From Alphaproteobacteria bacterium (lineage in GTDB: Bacteria; Pseudomonadota; Alphaproteobacteria; UBA8366; GCA-2717185): a stretch of DNA of 5,785 nucleotides. Within the stretch, counting starts at the first letter, position 1. Every line of letters begins with the position of its first letter. The stretch covers positions 1-5,785 of the forward strand of contig JAESSL010000193.1 in NCBI GenBank assembly GCA_016764135.1, read 5' to 3'. The notes under the pieces are model-generated. The model saw only the letters and a program-made list of their open reading frames with translations, was not told the DNA's origin and searched no databases. A program made the position numbers and the translations under genes. This document shows, one piece after another, positions 1 through 5,107 of this stretch.

Positions 1-380
1 CGGACCGGATAATCGATGCTCCACAGGACGCCGGACGCAAAAGAGCCAAGCGCCACCTGCCAGAGCTCCAGCATTCCCGAGAGAGTCAGCAAGGTAAGGG
101 CGAGCGATGCAGCCGCGACCAGGAACAAAACAATCGCCAGCGTTTTTTTCTTGTTGAAACGGTCGGCGGCGGCGCCCGCGACCGCGCCAAACAACGCGAG
201 CGGCGCCATCCGCGCAATTGCGAAAAGCGCGACCTGAAACGCTGATCCCGTGATGTCGAAAACGTAGACGCCAATGGCCAGCATCTCCAGCCAACGGGCG
301 ATTCCAATAAGCAGGCCAATCAGCCACAGCCGAAAGAATCCCGGTGCGGCGAACAGGCCAAGAGGGCCTTCAGTTTTCAT
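1..380 (-). CDS. MFS transporter, exporter-like (N-terminal 126 codons, cut by window edge)
   Basis: An inner-membrane secondary transporter of the major facilitator superfamily; the substrate cannot be told. The visible 126 residues start MKTEGPLGLF and hold three or four hydrophobic segments (about 14-38, 46-72, 80-102 and from 106). Between the second and third lies a clear MFS motif A, with G65, D73, R74 and a basic run NKKK at 76-79. The phrase FDITGSA at 41-47 and the ending WSIDYPV resemble the MFS_3/EntS-like group of drug or siderophore exporters (family knowledge, by eye). The reading frame is open to the window edge, so the C-terminal two thirds are missing. The ATG at 380 is the first start after an in-frame stop, which is the stop of the sulfurtransferase gene 21 bp upstream. 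No good Shine-Dalgarno is visible, so translation may depend on coupling to that gene. MFS membership is confident; subfamily is tentative. Confidence 0.88.
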   Translation of the reverse strand, partial: MKTEGPLGLFAAPGFFRLWLIGLLIGIARWLEMLAIGVYVFDITGSAFQVALFAIARMAPLALFGAVAGAAADRFNKKKTLAIVLFLVAAASLALTLLTLSGMLELWQVALGSFASGVLWSIDYPV

Positions 381-401
381 AACGAATGTTGCGTCGGGCG
401 A

Positions 402-1295
402 TCAATCCGTCGCCATGGGTAAGGAGGCGTCGGGCGCCCATTCGCTCAGCGATGCGTCATAAATCGCGATATCGGTATATCCAAGCTGATGCAGCAAAAA
501 GGAGTCGAGCGAGGCTGCAATGCCACCGCCGCAATATACAATGATCTGTTGGTCCCGCGAGACGCCGACCTTGGCGAAGGCGTCTTCCACCGCTTGCGGC
601 GACAAAAGCGCCCGCGTGGTTTTGTCCGCGAGCGCGGCGGCGGGAACGTTAACGCTGCCGGGAATACGACCGGGACGGCCATATCGCTCGCCCGCGCCGC
701 TGTGCAGTTCGGCGCTCAGTGCATTCAACGTGCAAATCGAGTCTTCACCAATGGCGGCCTGAACCTCGGTCTTGCCCACGAAAAGTCCGCCGCGCGGTTT
801 CGCAGAGAGCTGCGCCGCGGCGTAATTGTGGTTGCCTGTGACGGCGGCGCGATTTTCGTCTTCCCACTTCTCCCAGCCGCCGTTCAGGATGGCGGCGTTG
901 TCGAACCCGATGGATCGCATCATCCACCAGATCCGCGCCGCCCATTGCATGGCGCCCCGGCTGTACAGGATGACGCGTGTGTCGTCGCCGACGCCCTTGG
1001 CCGCGAAGGCCGCCACTAGCGTTGCGGAGTCGGGCATCATAAATCGGGTGGGTTGGGCATTGTCCGACAGATCATTCTGAAGGTCGAGAAACCCGGCGCC
1101 GGGCACATGCGCGCTTTCATAGTCCGCGCGACCACTTTCCACGATATAGGGGACATCCATGCTGTCGCCCGGCGCGCGGAGGTAGGTCGTGCAATCAAAA
1201 ATACGTAAGGACGGATCGTTGAGATTGGCCTCGAGCCAGTCTGTTTCAACCAAGGCGTCGGGAAACAACCATTGGCGCGTCTCGGTGTTCGTCAT
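402..1295 (-). CDS. Two-domain rhodanese-type sulfurtransferase with atypical active-site loop
   Basis: A 297-residue protein of the thiosulfate/3-mercaptopyruvate sulfurtransferase family, which moves a sulfane sulfur through a persulfide on a cysteine; probably cytoplasmic, as no signal peptide is seen. The N-terminal non-catalytic rhodanese domain spans roughly 10-150 and includes VILYSRGAMQWAARIWWMMR and LNGGWEKW. The C-terminal domain (about 170-290) has GRPGRIPGSVNVPAAAL and the loop IVYCGGGIAAS, with the presumed catalytic Cys at 255. Length fits the family. The loop CGGGIA differs from the CRxGxT and CGSGVT loops of classical enzymes. At the start of domain two, where the family usually has D-x-R, the sequence reads LNALSAE, so the usual Asp and Arg appear replaced. 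An ATG at 1328 would add 11 residues, but the ATG at 1295 has a strong AAGGAGA five bases upstream and gives a normal N-terminus, so it is preferred. Downstream MFS gene likely shares the transcript. True sulfur donor is unknown. Confidence 0.9.
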   Translation of the reverse strand: MTNTETRQWLFPDALVETDWLEANLNDPSLRIFDCTTYLRAPGDSMDVPYIVESGRADYESAHVPGAGFLDLQNDLSDNAQPTRFMMPDSATLVAAFAAKGVGDDTRVILYSRGAMQWAARIWWMMRSIGFDNAAILNGGWEKWEDENRAAVTGNHNYAAAQLSAKPRGGLFVGKTEVQAAIGEDSICTLNALSAELHSGAGERYGRPGRIPGSVNVPAAALADKTTRALLSPQAVEDAFAKVGVSRDQQIIVYCGGGIAASLDSFLLHQLGYTDIAIYDASLSEWAPDASLPMATD

Positions 1296-1404
1296 CGGGC
1301 TCTCCTTGTCTATCCATCGTCGGCGCATAGATTATGGGATCGGACCCTTTTGGTCACGGCGCGAATGGTCCTCCAGACCGGATTGAAATCATTCAGGATA
1401 AAAA
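1296..1404. promoter_or_regulatory. Divergent intergenic control region (sulfurtransferase / PhzF)
   Basis: This 109-bp gap separates divergently transcribed genes and must hold both promoters. A weak sigma70-like candidate for the plus-strand PhzF gene is TTGTCT at 1306-1311 with TAGATT at 1328-1333 (16-bp spacer, four of six matches in each box). Two small inverted repeats follow: GACC 1343-1346 with GGTC 1352-1355, and GGTC 1367-1370 with GACC 1376-1379. They could be operator half-sites or chance. A modest AGGA at 1395-1398 serves as ribosome binding site for the ATG at 1405. Presence of promoters follows from the layout; exact boxes are uncertain. Confidence 0.4.
1301..1307 (-). promoter_or_regulatory. 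Ribosome binding site of the sulfurtransferase gene
   Basis: Minus-strand AAGGAGA sits five bases before the ATG at 1295. It decides the start against the in-frame ATG at 1328, which has no comparable motif. Confidence 0.75.
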
Positions 1405-2322
1405 ATGGCGACGTTTCCTTATGTCACGCTTGATGTCTTCACCACGACACAGTTCGGCGGTAATCCTCTGGCGGTGGTGACGGATGCGCGGGGTTTGACC
1501 GGCGCGCAAATGCAAATAATTGCCGCCGAGTTCAATTATTCGGAAACGACGTTTGTATTGCCGCCTAAAGACCCCGCCAACACCGCGCAGGTCCGGATTT
1601 TTACCCGAACGCAGGAGTATCCTTTCGCAGGCCATCCCAATGTGGGGACGGCGTTTGTTCTGGGCCGTCAGGATGAGGTGTTTGGGAAGCCAATCGGCGC
1701 CGCTATGCAATTTGAGGAGAAGGCCGGGCTGGTCGCCATTGATCTCATCCGCGAAAAGGATGCCGATGTTGGCGCTCGTTTCGTCGCGCCGCAATCCTTG
1801 GAGGTTGGGGCGCGACTGGATTCCAGCATTCTGGCGTCGTGCTTATCCCTGAATCCGGTGGACGTGATCCATAAAAATCACTCGCCGGTTCTGGCCTCCG
1901 TCGGCCTCGGTTTTTTTATTGGCGAGGTGGCGCCGGACGCGTTGTCTCGTGCGACGCCGCGTATGGACGCGTTCGCCGCCGCGGTCGGGGTGGGGCATGG
2001 CGACGTGGAAGGTCGCTTACCGATTTTGGCGTATGCGCGCGACAGCGATGGCGTGGACCGTCTGCGGTCCCGCATGTTTGCGCCGCTGGGTGGGACCATA
2101 GAGGACCCGGCGACCGGAAGCGCTTCGGCGGCGTTGGGCGCTTTTCTGCTGTCGCTCGACCCCCGTGCGGACGCCAACGCGCAGATCAGCATAAAACAGG
2201 GCGTGGATATGGGGCGTCCCAGCGAAATTGAACTCGACGTTGAGAAGCGCGACGGGCGCGTGGTCGCCGTCGGCGTCTCGGGTCGTTGCGTCCCGGTTAT
2301 GCGCGGTGAGTTGACAGTTTGA
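1405..2322 (+). CDS. PhzF-family isomerase/epimerase-like protein
   Basis: A 305-residue protein of the PhzF/diaminopimelate-epimerase fold. PhzF itself isomerises trans-2,3-dihydro-3-hydroxyanthranilate in phenazine synthesis, but most homologues outside phenazine clusters have no known substrate. Visible family marks are TLDVFTTTQFGGNPLAVV at 8-25, NYSETTF with the presumed catalytic Glu at 47, the YPFAGHPNVGTA motif at 72-83, the second-half motif DPATGSASAALGAF at 234-247, and KQGVDMGRPS at 264-273. These lie in the expected order and the length is typical, so the enzyme looks intact. The protein appears cytoplasmic. The ATG at 1405 has an AGGA six bases upstream and starts right at the conserved N-terminal strand. 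It stands alone on its strand, with a divergent gene to the left and a convergent one to the right; no other phenazine genes are in the window, so a phenazine role is not supported. Confidence 0.93.
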   Translation: MATFPYVTLDVFTTTQFGGNPLAVVTDARGLTGAQMQIIAAEFNYSETTFVLPPKDPANTAQVRIFTRTQEYPFAGHPNVGTAFVLGRQDEVFGKPIGAAMQFEEKAGLVAIDLIREKDADVGARFVAPQSLEVGARLDSSILASCLSLNPVDVIHKNHSPVLASVGLGFFIGEVAPDALSRATPRMDAFAAAVGVGHGDVEGRLPILAYARDSDGVDRLRSRMFAPLGGTIEDPATGSASAALGAFLLSLDPRADANAQISIKQGVDMGRPSEIELDVEKRDGRVVAVGVSGRCVPVMRGELTV

Positions 2323-2331
2323 GGCGCCGCG

Positions 2332-2378
2332 TGACGCCCGGCGCCGTTAACCCGATTGACGCCCGGCGTCGTTAACCC
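2332..2378. repeat. Pair of 22-bp direct repeats with internal palindromes (convergent gap)
   Basis: Two copies, 2332-2353 and 2357-2378, differ at one base. Each reads TGACGCCCGGCG, then C or T, then CGTTAACCC, with a period of 25 bp. Within each copy lies an imperfect or perfect inverted repeat: in the second copy GACGCC and GGCGTC flank one central base. The changed base in the first copy turns a Watson-Crick pair into a wobble pair in minus-strand RNA, so the fold is kept. Each also ends in the palindrome GTTAAC. The pair fills most of the 63-bp gap between the convergent PhzF and GFA genes. It could help end transcription from both sides, but there is no T-run, so a classical intrinsic terminator is not supported. 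Confidence 0.75.
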
Positions 2379-2385
2379 AAAGCTC

Positions 2386-2832
2386 TCAAAGCGAAAAGAT
2401 ACGCTTGAAATCGGCCGGCGGCATGCCCTCTTCATAGCTTGGCGTTCCGTCGGGAATAACGACCCACGGCTGCTTGCGAGAGATAAAGACATGCGCCTTG
2501 GGTTCGGGAATGCTGGCGTTGTTCAAGGTCCCCGCCTTCAGGCGCTTCAAGGCGGGGGCGTCGGGGTCCTGATGATAAATCCGGTTGCCGCAACCCTTGC
2601 AGAAATAGGCGAAATTTTTGCGACCGCTATCGGCCACACGCTCATAACATCCCAGGTCGCCGGTGACGTTCAGCGAATCCGCCTCTACTGCCAGGGTCGT
2701 GCTGTAGGCGCTGGCGGACAGCTTTTGGCAATCCTGGCAATGACAGACCATGGAGGCCAGCGGCTCTTTCGTGACTTCGTAGGTCACCGCGCCGCATTGG
2801 CAGGATCCTGTCAGGGGTAGTGTGTTCGCCAT
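2386..2832 (-). CDS. GFA-family zinc-binding protein (glutathione-dependent formaldehyde-activating/CENP-V-like)
   Basis: A 148-residue single-domain protein of the GFA family. The founding member was described as speeding the joining of glutathione with formaldehyde, but most members have no proven activity, so only the fold should be carried over. All seven expected zinc-binding cysteines are present: CxC at 11 and 13 (GSCQCGAVTYEV), CxCxxC at 30, 32 and 35 (VCHCQDCQKLSASAYS), and CxxC at 78 and 81 (YFCKGCGNRIYH). Length is normal for the family. The ATG at 2832 is preferred: it places LTGSCQCGAV close to the N-terminus and has AAGG ten bases upstream. A longer frame from 2913 would add 27 Ser/Lys-rich residues encoded by the neighbouring hairpin repeats, which looks spurious. 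The gene lies downstream of the dioxygenase on the same strand but 252 bp away, so co-transcription is possible, not shown. Confidence 0.9.
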   Translation of the reverse strand: MANTLPLTGSCQCGAVTYEVTKEPLASMVCHCQDCQKLSASAYSTTLAVEADSLNVTGDLGCYERVADSGRKNFAYFCKGCGNRIYHQDPDAPALKRLKAGTLNNASIPEPKAHVFISRKQPWVVIPDGTPSYEEGMPPADFKRIFSL

Positions 2833-2848
2833 GATATCGGTACCTTTT

Positions 2849-3078
2849 TTAGACGGGCTTTCGCCTCGGGAATTAGACGAGCTCTCGCTCTTGGGGATTA
2901 GGTGGGCTCTCACCCTCGGGAATTAGACGGGCTTTCACCCGTGTGACAGTGAAATGGGCGCTCGGGCCCTGCGGATCAATGAAAGGAGGCTTTCGGCCCT
3001 GCGCGTTTGCTCTACCGGCTGGGGCTCCGTGGTTAACTGATCGATCGCTGGGTCTGCTTGAACGGAGCTTTCGCCCGT
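2849..3078 (-). repeat. Array of degenerate hairpin repeats, mostly GNRA-looped, between dioxygenase and GFA genes
   Basis: The 252-bp gap 2833-3084 has no gene. Four adjacent units start at 2849, 2873, 2898 and 2923 (24-25 bp period; plus-strand sense about TTAGACGGGCTTTCGCC then CTCGGGAA). Two more diverged units share TGAAA and GGCCCTGCG at a 30-bp offset (2950-2973 and 2980-3003), and one isolated unit is at 3062-3078. As minus-strand RNA the cores fold: GGC-GAAA-GCC (2856-2865), GAGC-GAGA-GCTC (2879-2890), GGGT-GAGA-GCCC (2904-2915), ACGGGT-GAAA-GCCCGT (2927-2942), GGGC-six bases-GCCC (2956-2969), GGC-CGAAA-GCC (2988-2998), and ACGGGC-GAAA-GC-T-CCGT with a bulged T (3062-3078). Stems change in matched pairs between units. 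The stretch 3004-3060 shows no clear copy. The function is unknown; REP-like elements or a 3'-UTR structure are the main options. Confidence 0.75.
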
Positions 3079-3084
3079 GTGTCG

Positions 3085-3894
3085 TTAAACGGGTTTATCG
3101 CCCTTCAGAATGACGCGCCATAACAAGCGCTCTTCAGCCTGATCGTAATTGGGATCGGCGCGATGCATGGCGCAGCGGTTGTCCACGATCACGACATCGC
3201 CCATGGTCCAGTGGTGGCGCAAGGTATTCTCGGGCTTGATCGCTTCCTCCAGCAACCCGTCGAGAAAGGGGCGCACTTTCTCTGTTTCCATGCCTTCTAT
3301 CTCCAACGCCTTGGTGACATGGAAGTATAGGGCTTTCTTGCCGGTTTCCGGATGCGTCCGCACCATGGGGTGGGGCACGCCGCTGTCGAATTCATTACGG
3401 TCCTCGGCGGCGTAGGTGGGGTTGTCCGGCTCCATATTATTGATCGTCACCATATCCTGAATTTTCTCGCGGGATTCCGCGGAAAGAAGATCCAGACCGG
3501 CATACATGTCCGAAAAGCAGGTGTCTCCGCCCTCGGCGGGTAATTTTCGCGCATACAGGATGGTCGCCTTCGGCGGTTCTTCATGATTGGTGTGATCCGT
3601 GTGCCACATTGACGCTGGGCGCATTTTTTCGCGGTTGATGACCCGGCTGACATCCGGGCATTCCGGGATCCGGAAGGCGACGCGGTGTTGCAGCATGGGG
3701 TCGCCGAAATTTGCGATGCCGTCCCGAAATTGCTGGGCGGTCAAATCCTGATCTCGAATGACGAGGACCAAATTGTCGAGAAGCGCTTGATTGAGCTCGT
3801 TGACCGTGTCCGCCTCGATCGGCTGGGTCAGATCAAGGTCAATGACTTCGGCGCCAAACGTGTCGCCAAGCGGACGGATTGTTGGTTGCTGCAT
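3085..3894 (-). CDS. TauD/TfdA-family Fe(II)/2-oxoglutarate-dependent dioxygenase
   Basis: A 269-residue cytoplasmic non-haem iron oxygenase. The family couples 2-oxoglutarate decarboxylation to hydroxylation of a substrate such as taurine, alkyl sulfonates or aryloxyacetates. The iron triad is visible: His98 and Asp100 in MWHTDHTNHEEPP, and His244 in NRCAMHRADPNY. The 2-oxoglutarate-binding Arg is most likely Arg260 in RLLWRVILKGDKP, which lines up with the end of E. coli TauD. HPMVRTHPETGKKALYF at 175-191 is also typical. The ATG at 3894 has GGGAGG five bases upstream and is chosen over the in-frame ATG at 3912, which lies upstream of that motif. The gene diverges from the nitroreductase across a shared 345-bp gap. 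Its stop codon is followed after 6 nt by the hairpin array. The domain is intact; the substrate is not predictable, and taurine should not be assumed. Confidence 0.93.
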   Translation of the reverse strand: MQQPTIRPLGDTFGAEVIDLDLTQPIEADTVNELNQALLDNLVLVIRDQDLTAQQFRDGIANFGDPMLQHRVAFRIPECPDVSRVINREKMRPASMWHTDHTNHEEPPKATILYARKLPAEGGDTCFSDMYAGLDLLSAESREKIQDMVTINNMEPDNPTYAAEDRNEFDSGVPHPMVRTHPETGKKALYFHVTKALEIEGMETEKVRPFLDGLLEEAIKPENTLRHHWTMGDVVIVDNRCAMHRADPNYDQAEERLLWRVILKGDKPV

Positions 3895-3899
3895 GACAA

Positions 3900-3906
3900 C
3901 CTCCCT
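3900..3906 (-). promoter_or_regulatory. Ribosome binding site of the dioxygenase gene
   Basis: Minus-strand AGGGAGG lies five bases before the ATG at 3894. Because it sits downstream of the alternative ATG at 3912, it decides the start in favour of the shorter, 269-residue product. Confidence 0.8.
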
Positions 3907-3967
3907 GAGCATTCGTGGAATAAAACGGAAATTTGAGTATTAAGCATTAAGCCTAATCCTTTTAAGG

Positions 3968-3987
3968 GGGGGCGCAAGTGCGCCCTT
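3968..3987. other. GC-rich hairpin in the dioxygenase upstream region
   Basis: GGGCGC (3970-3975) pairs perfectly with GCGCCC (3980-3985) around the four-base loop AAGT, and two further G-T wobble pairs extend the stem to 3968-3987. It lies about 75 bp before the dioxygenase start. Neither strand has a T-run directly after it, so an intrinsic terminator is weakly supported. It may be a 5'-leader hairpin or an operator, or chance. A tandem 7-bp repeat ATTAAGC (3939-3945, 3946-3952) lies between it and the gene. Confidence 0.5.
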
Positions 3988-4227
3988 GAAAACACCCAAT
4001 AAGTGAATATGTTCCTATGTCGCGTCGTGCATTGGCGTCCGTATCGTGTTCCGTGGCTGGCGTTGGGGCCGCGTGAAATGTTAACTAAAGCTAACGAATG
4101 CTAATCTAAATAGGGGCATTCATGCTCGTATTAAGGATTAAATTTAACGACTAAAAATAGTTACGGGTGTTAATTAATAAATTAGATTATTAAATTTACG
4201 TAAAAATCTGATAATAAACATTAAATC

Positions 4228-4233
4228 AGGGGA
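4228..4233 (+). promoter_or_regulatory. Ribosome binding site of the nitroreductase gene
   Basis: AGGGGA lies six bases before the ATG at 4240, a good Shine-Dalgarno in an otherwise AT-rich leader, and it supports this start. Confidence 0.7.
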
Positions 4234-4239
4234 ATTATC

Positions 4240-5061
4240 ATGGCGACACTGTCGGAACTATACAAGAACCGGTTTGGTCTGGATCGGGAATTTAGTGCGG
4301 AGACGGAAGAAAAATTCACCAGCGGCGCCGCTGGTATTTTGAACCGACGATCGCACCGGCGCTATACAGACGAACCTGTGTCCGATGAATTGCTGGATGC
4401 GATGCTGGCCTGCGCGCAATCAGCCCCCGCCAAATCCGACTTGCAGCAATATTCTATCATTGTCATCACCGATCCCAAATCGCGGGAAGCGATTGGCGGC
4501 TGGGAAGGAGAGGCGCCAGTCTTCATGTTGTTCTGCGCCGATATGAATCGCATCCAGAAGCTGGCGAAACATCGCGGTCACGATCACCAGAACAATAATG
4601 TTGATACGTTTATGAATGGCGTCGTGGACGCGGCGTTGGCGATGCAGAGTTTCATGAATGCGGCGGAATCGGTTGGCTTGGGGTGTTGCCCGATCAGTCA
4701 GGTCCGGAACCGTCTGCCCATGTTCCGAGAGATGTGCGATATTCCCGATGGCGTGTTTCCCATCGCTGGCCTGTGTGTGGGTTGGCCTTCGACGCAGGGC
4801 TGGATTTCCATGCGCATTCCGCCCGCCGCCGTCGTGCATCGGGATAAGTATGACGATTCCAACATCGAGGCTGATATCGACGCCTATGACGCGCGGCGCC
4901 ATGAAATTTATCAAATTGCGCCGGAAAAACAGCGTCATGTCGACATATACGGCGCGCTGGATTTCTGCGGTTGGTCTGAAAACGTGACCCGTCAGCTCTC
5001 CTTGCCGGAACGCGCGGAATTCAAGGCGTATCTGCAAGCGCATGGCTACAAGCTGGACTAA
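4240..5061 (+). CDS. NfsA-like flavin-dependent nitroreductase family protein
   Basis: A 273-residue cytoplasmic FMN-binding oxidoreductase that would use NAD(P)H to reduce nitro groups, quinones or other acceptors. The N-terminal FMN-phosphate motif is RRSHRRYTDEPVSDELLDAM at 37-56, followed by SAPAKSDLQQYSIIVI at 61-76. The mid-region AMQSFMNAAESVGLG at 134-148 and IAGLCVGWP at 175-183, then RIPPAAVVHRDKYDD and AYDARRHEIY, follow the order seen in E. coli NfsA (group A nitroreductases). The length is somewhat above the roughly 240 residues of NfsA, owing to an N-terminal extension of about 25 residues and a C-terminal tail of about 25. The ATG has a good ribosome binding site. An enolase-superfamily gene follows after 46 bp in the same direction, so both are probably one operon, divergent from the dioxygenase. 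Substrate is unknown. Confidence 0.92.
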   Translation: MATLSELYKNRFGLDREFSAETEEKFTSGAAGILNRRSHRRYTDEPVSDELLDAMLACAQSAPAKSDLQQYSIIVITDPKSREAIGGWEGEAPVFMLFCADMNRIQKLAKHRGHDHQNNNVDTFMNGVVDAALAMQSFMNAAESVGLGCCPISQVRNRLPMFREMCDIPDGVFPIAGLCVGWPSTQGWISMRIPPAAVVHRDKYDDSNIEADIDAYDARRHEIYQIAPEKQRHVDIYGALDFCGWSENVTRQLSLPERAEFKAYLQAHGYKLD

Positions 5062-5107
5062 ACCACAGGGTTGGCTGGAACCTGGCTGAAAACAAGAAGG
5101 CGACGTT

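Larger units (their letters stand above)
3913..4239. promoter_or_regulatory. Divergent control region (dioxygenase / nitroreductase), AT-rich
   Basis: This gene-free gap must hold promoters for both directions. Its left part carries the tandem ATTAAGC repeat and the GC-rich hairpin. From about 4080 it turns strongly AT-rich: only 15 of the 80 bases 4141-4220 are G or C, against clearly GC-rich genes on either side. CTAA occurs four times in 25 bp (4085, 4091, 4101, 4106), two copies sitting as GCTAA exactly 10 bp apart (4090 and 4100), that is one helical turn. GTTA at 4080-4083 and TAAC at 4092-4095 form an inverted pair. A possible -10 box GATAAT at 4210-4215 faces the nitroreductase, but no good -35 box accompanies it. 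An activator- or repressor-bound region is inferred. Confidence 0.55.

Noticed and set aside
489..1019. Plus-strand 176-codon open frame
   Set aside because: It lies wholly antisense to the sulfurtransferase, which has clear family motifs. Its product is low-complexity and Arg/Ala/Gly-rich with no recognisable domain.
1393..1794. Minus-strand 133-codon open frame
   Set aside because: It is antisense to the start of the PhzF-family gene, whose motifs span this stretch; the product shows no family features.
1405..2322. Phenazine biosynthesis cluster
   Set aside because: Only a PhzF-family protein is present. No phzA/B, D, E or G homologue is seen, and PhzF homologues are widespread without phenazine genes.
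1878..2492. Minus-strand 204-codon open frame overlapping PhzF and GFA ends
   Set aside because: It runs antisense through the conserved DPATGSA region of the PhzF gene and in another frame through the GFA end; the product is Ser/Arg/Pro-rich, typical of a shadow frame in GC-rich DNA.
2356..2820. Plus-strand 154-codon open frame
   Set aside because: It is antisense to nearly all of the GFA gene, whose seven zinc cysteines establish the minus strand as coding.
2833..2913. 27-residue N-terminal extension of the GFA protein from an ATG at 2913
   Set aside because: The extension is encoded by the hairpin repeats, is Ser/Lys-rich, is not a signal peptide, and lies before the conserved domain start; the ATG at 2832 has its own upstream AAGG.
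2849..3078. Possible CRISPR array
   Set aside because: The units are adjacent, degenerate and 24-31 bp apart with no unique spacers of regular length, and no cas gene is in the window.
3966..3990. Intrinsic terminator at the GGGCGC hairpin
   Set aside because: Neither strand has a T-run after the stem, and no gene ends nearby, since both neighbours point away from it.
4420..5043. Minus-strand 207-codon open frame
   Set aside because: It is antisense to the nitroreductase; its His/Arg-rich product matches nothing recognisable and the plus-strand gene is well supported.
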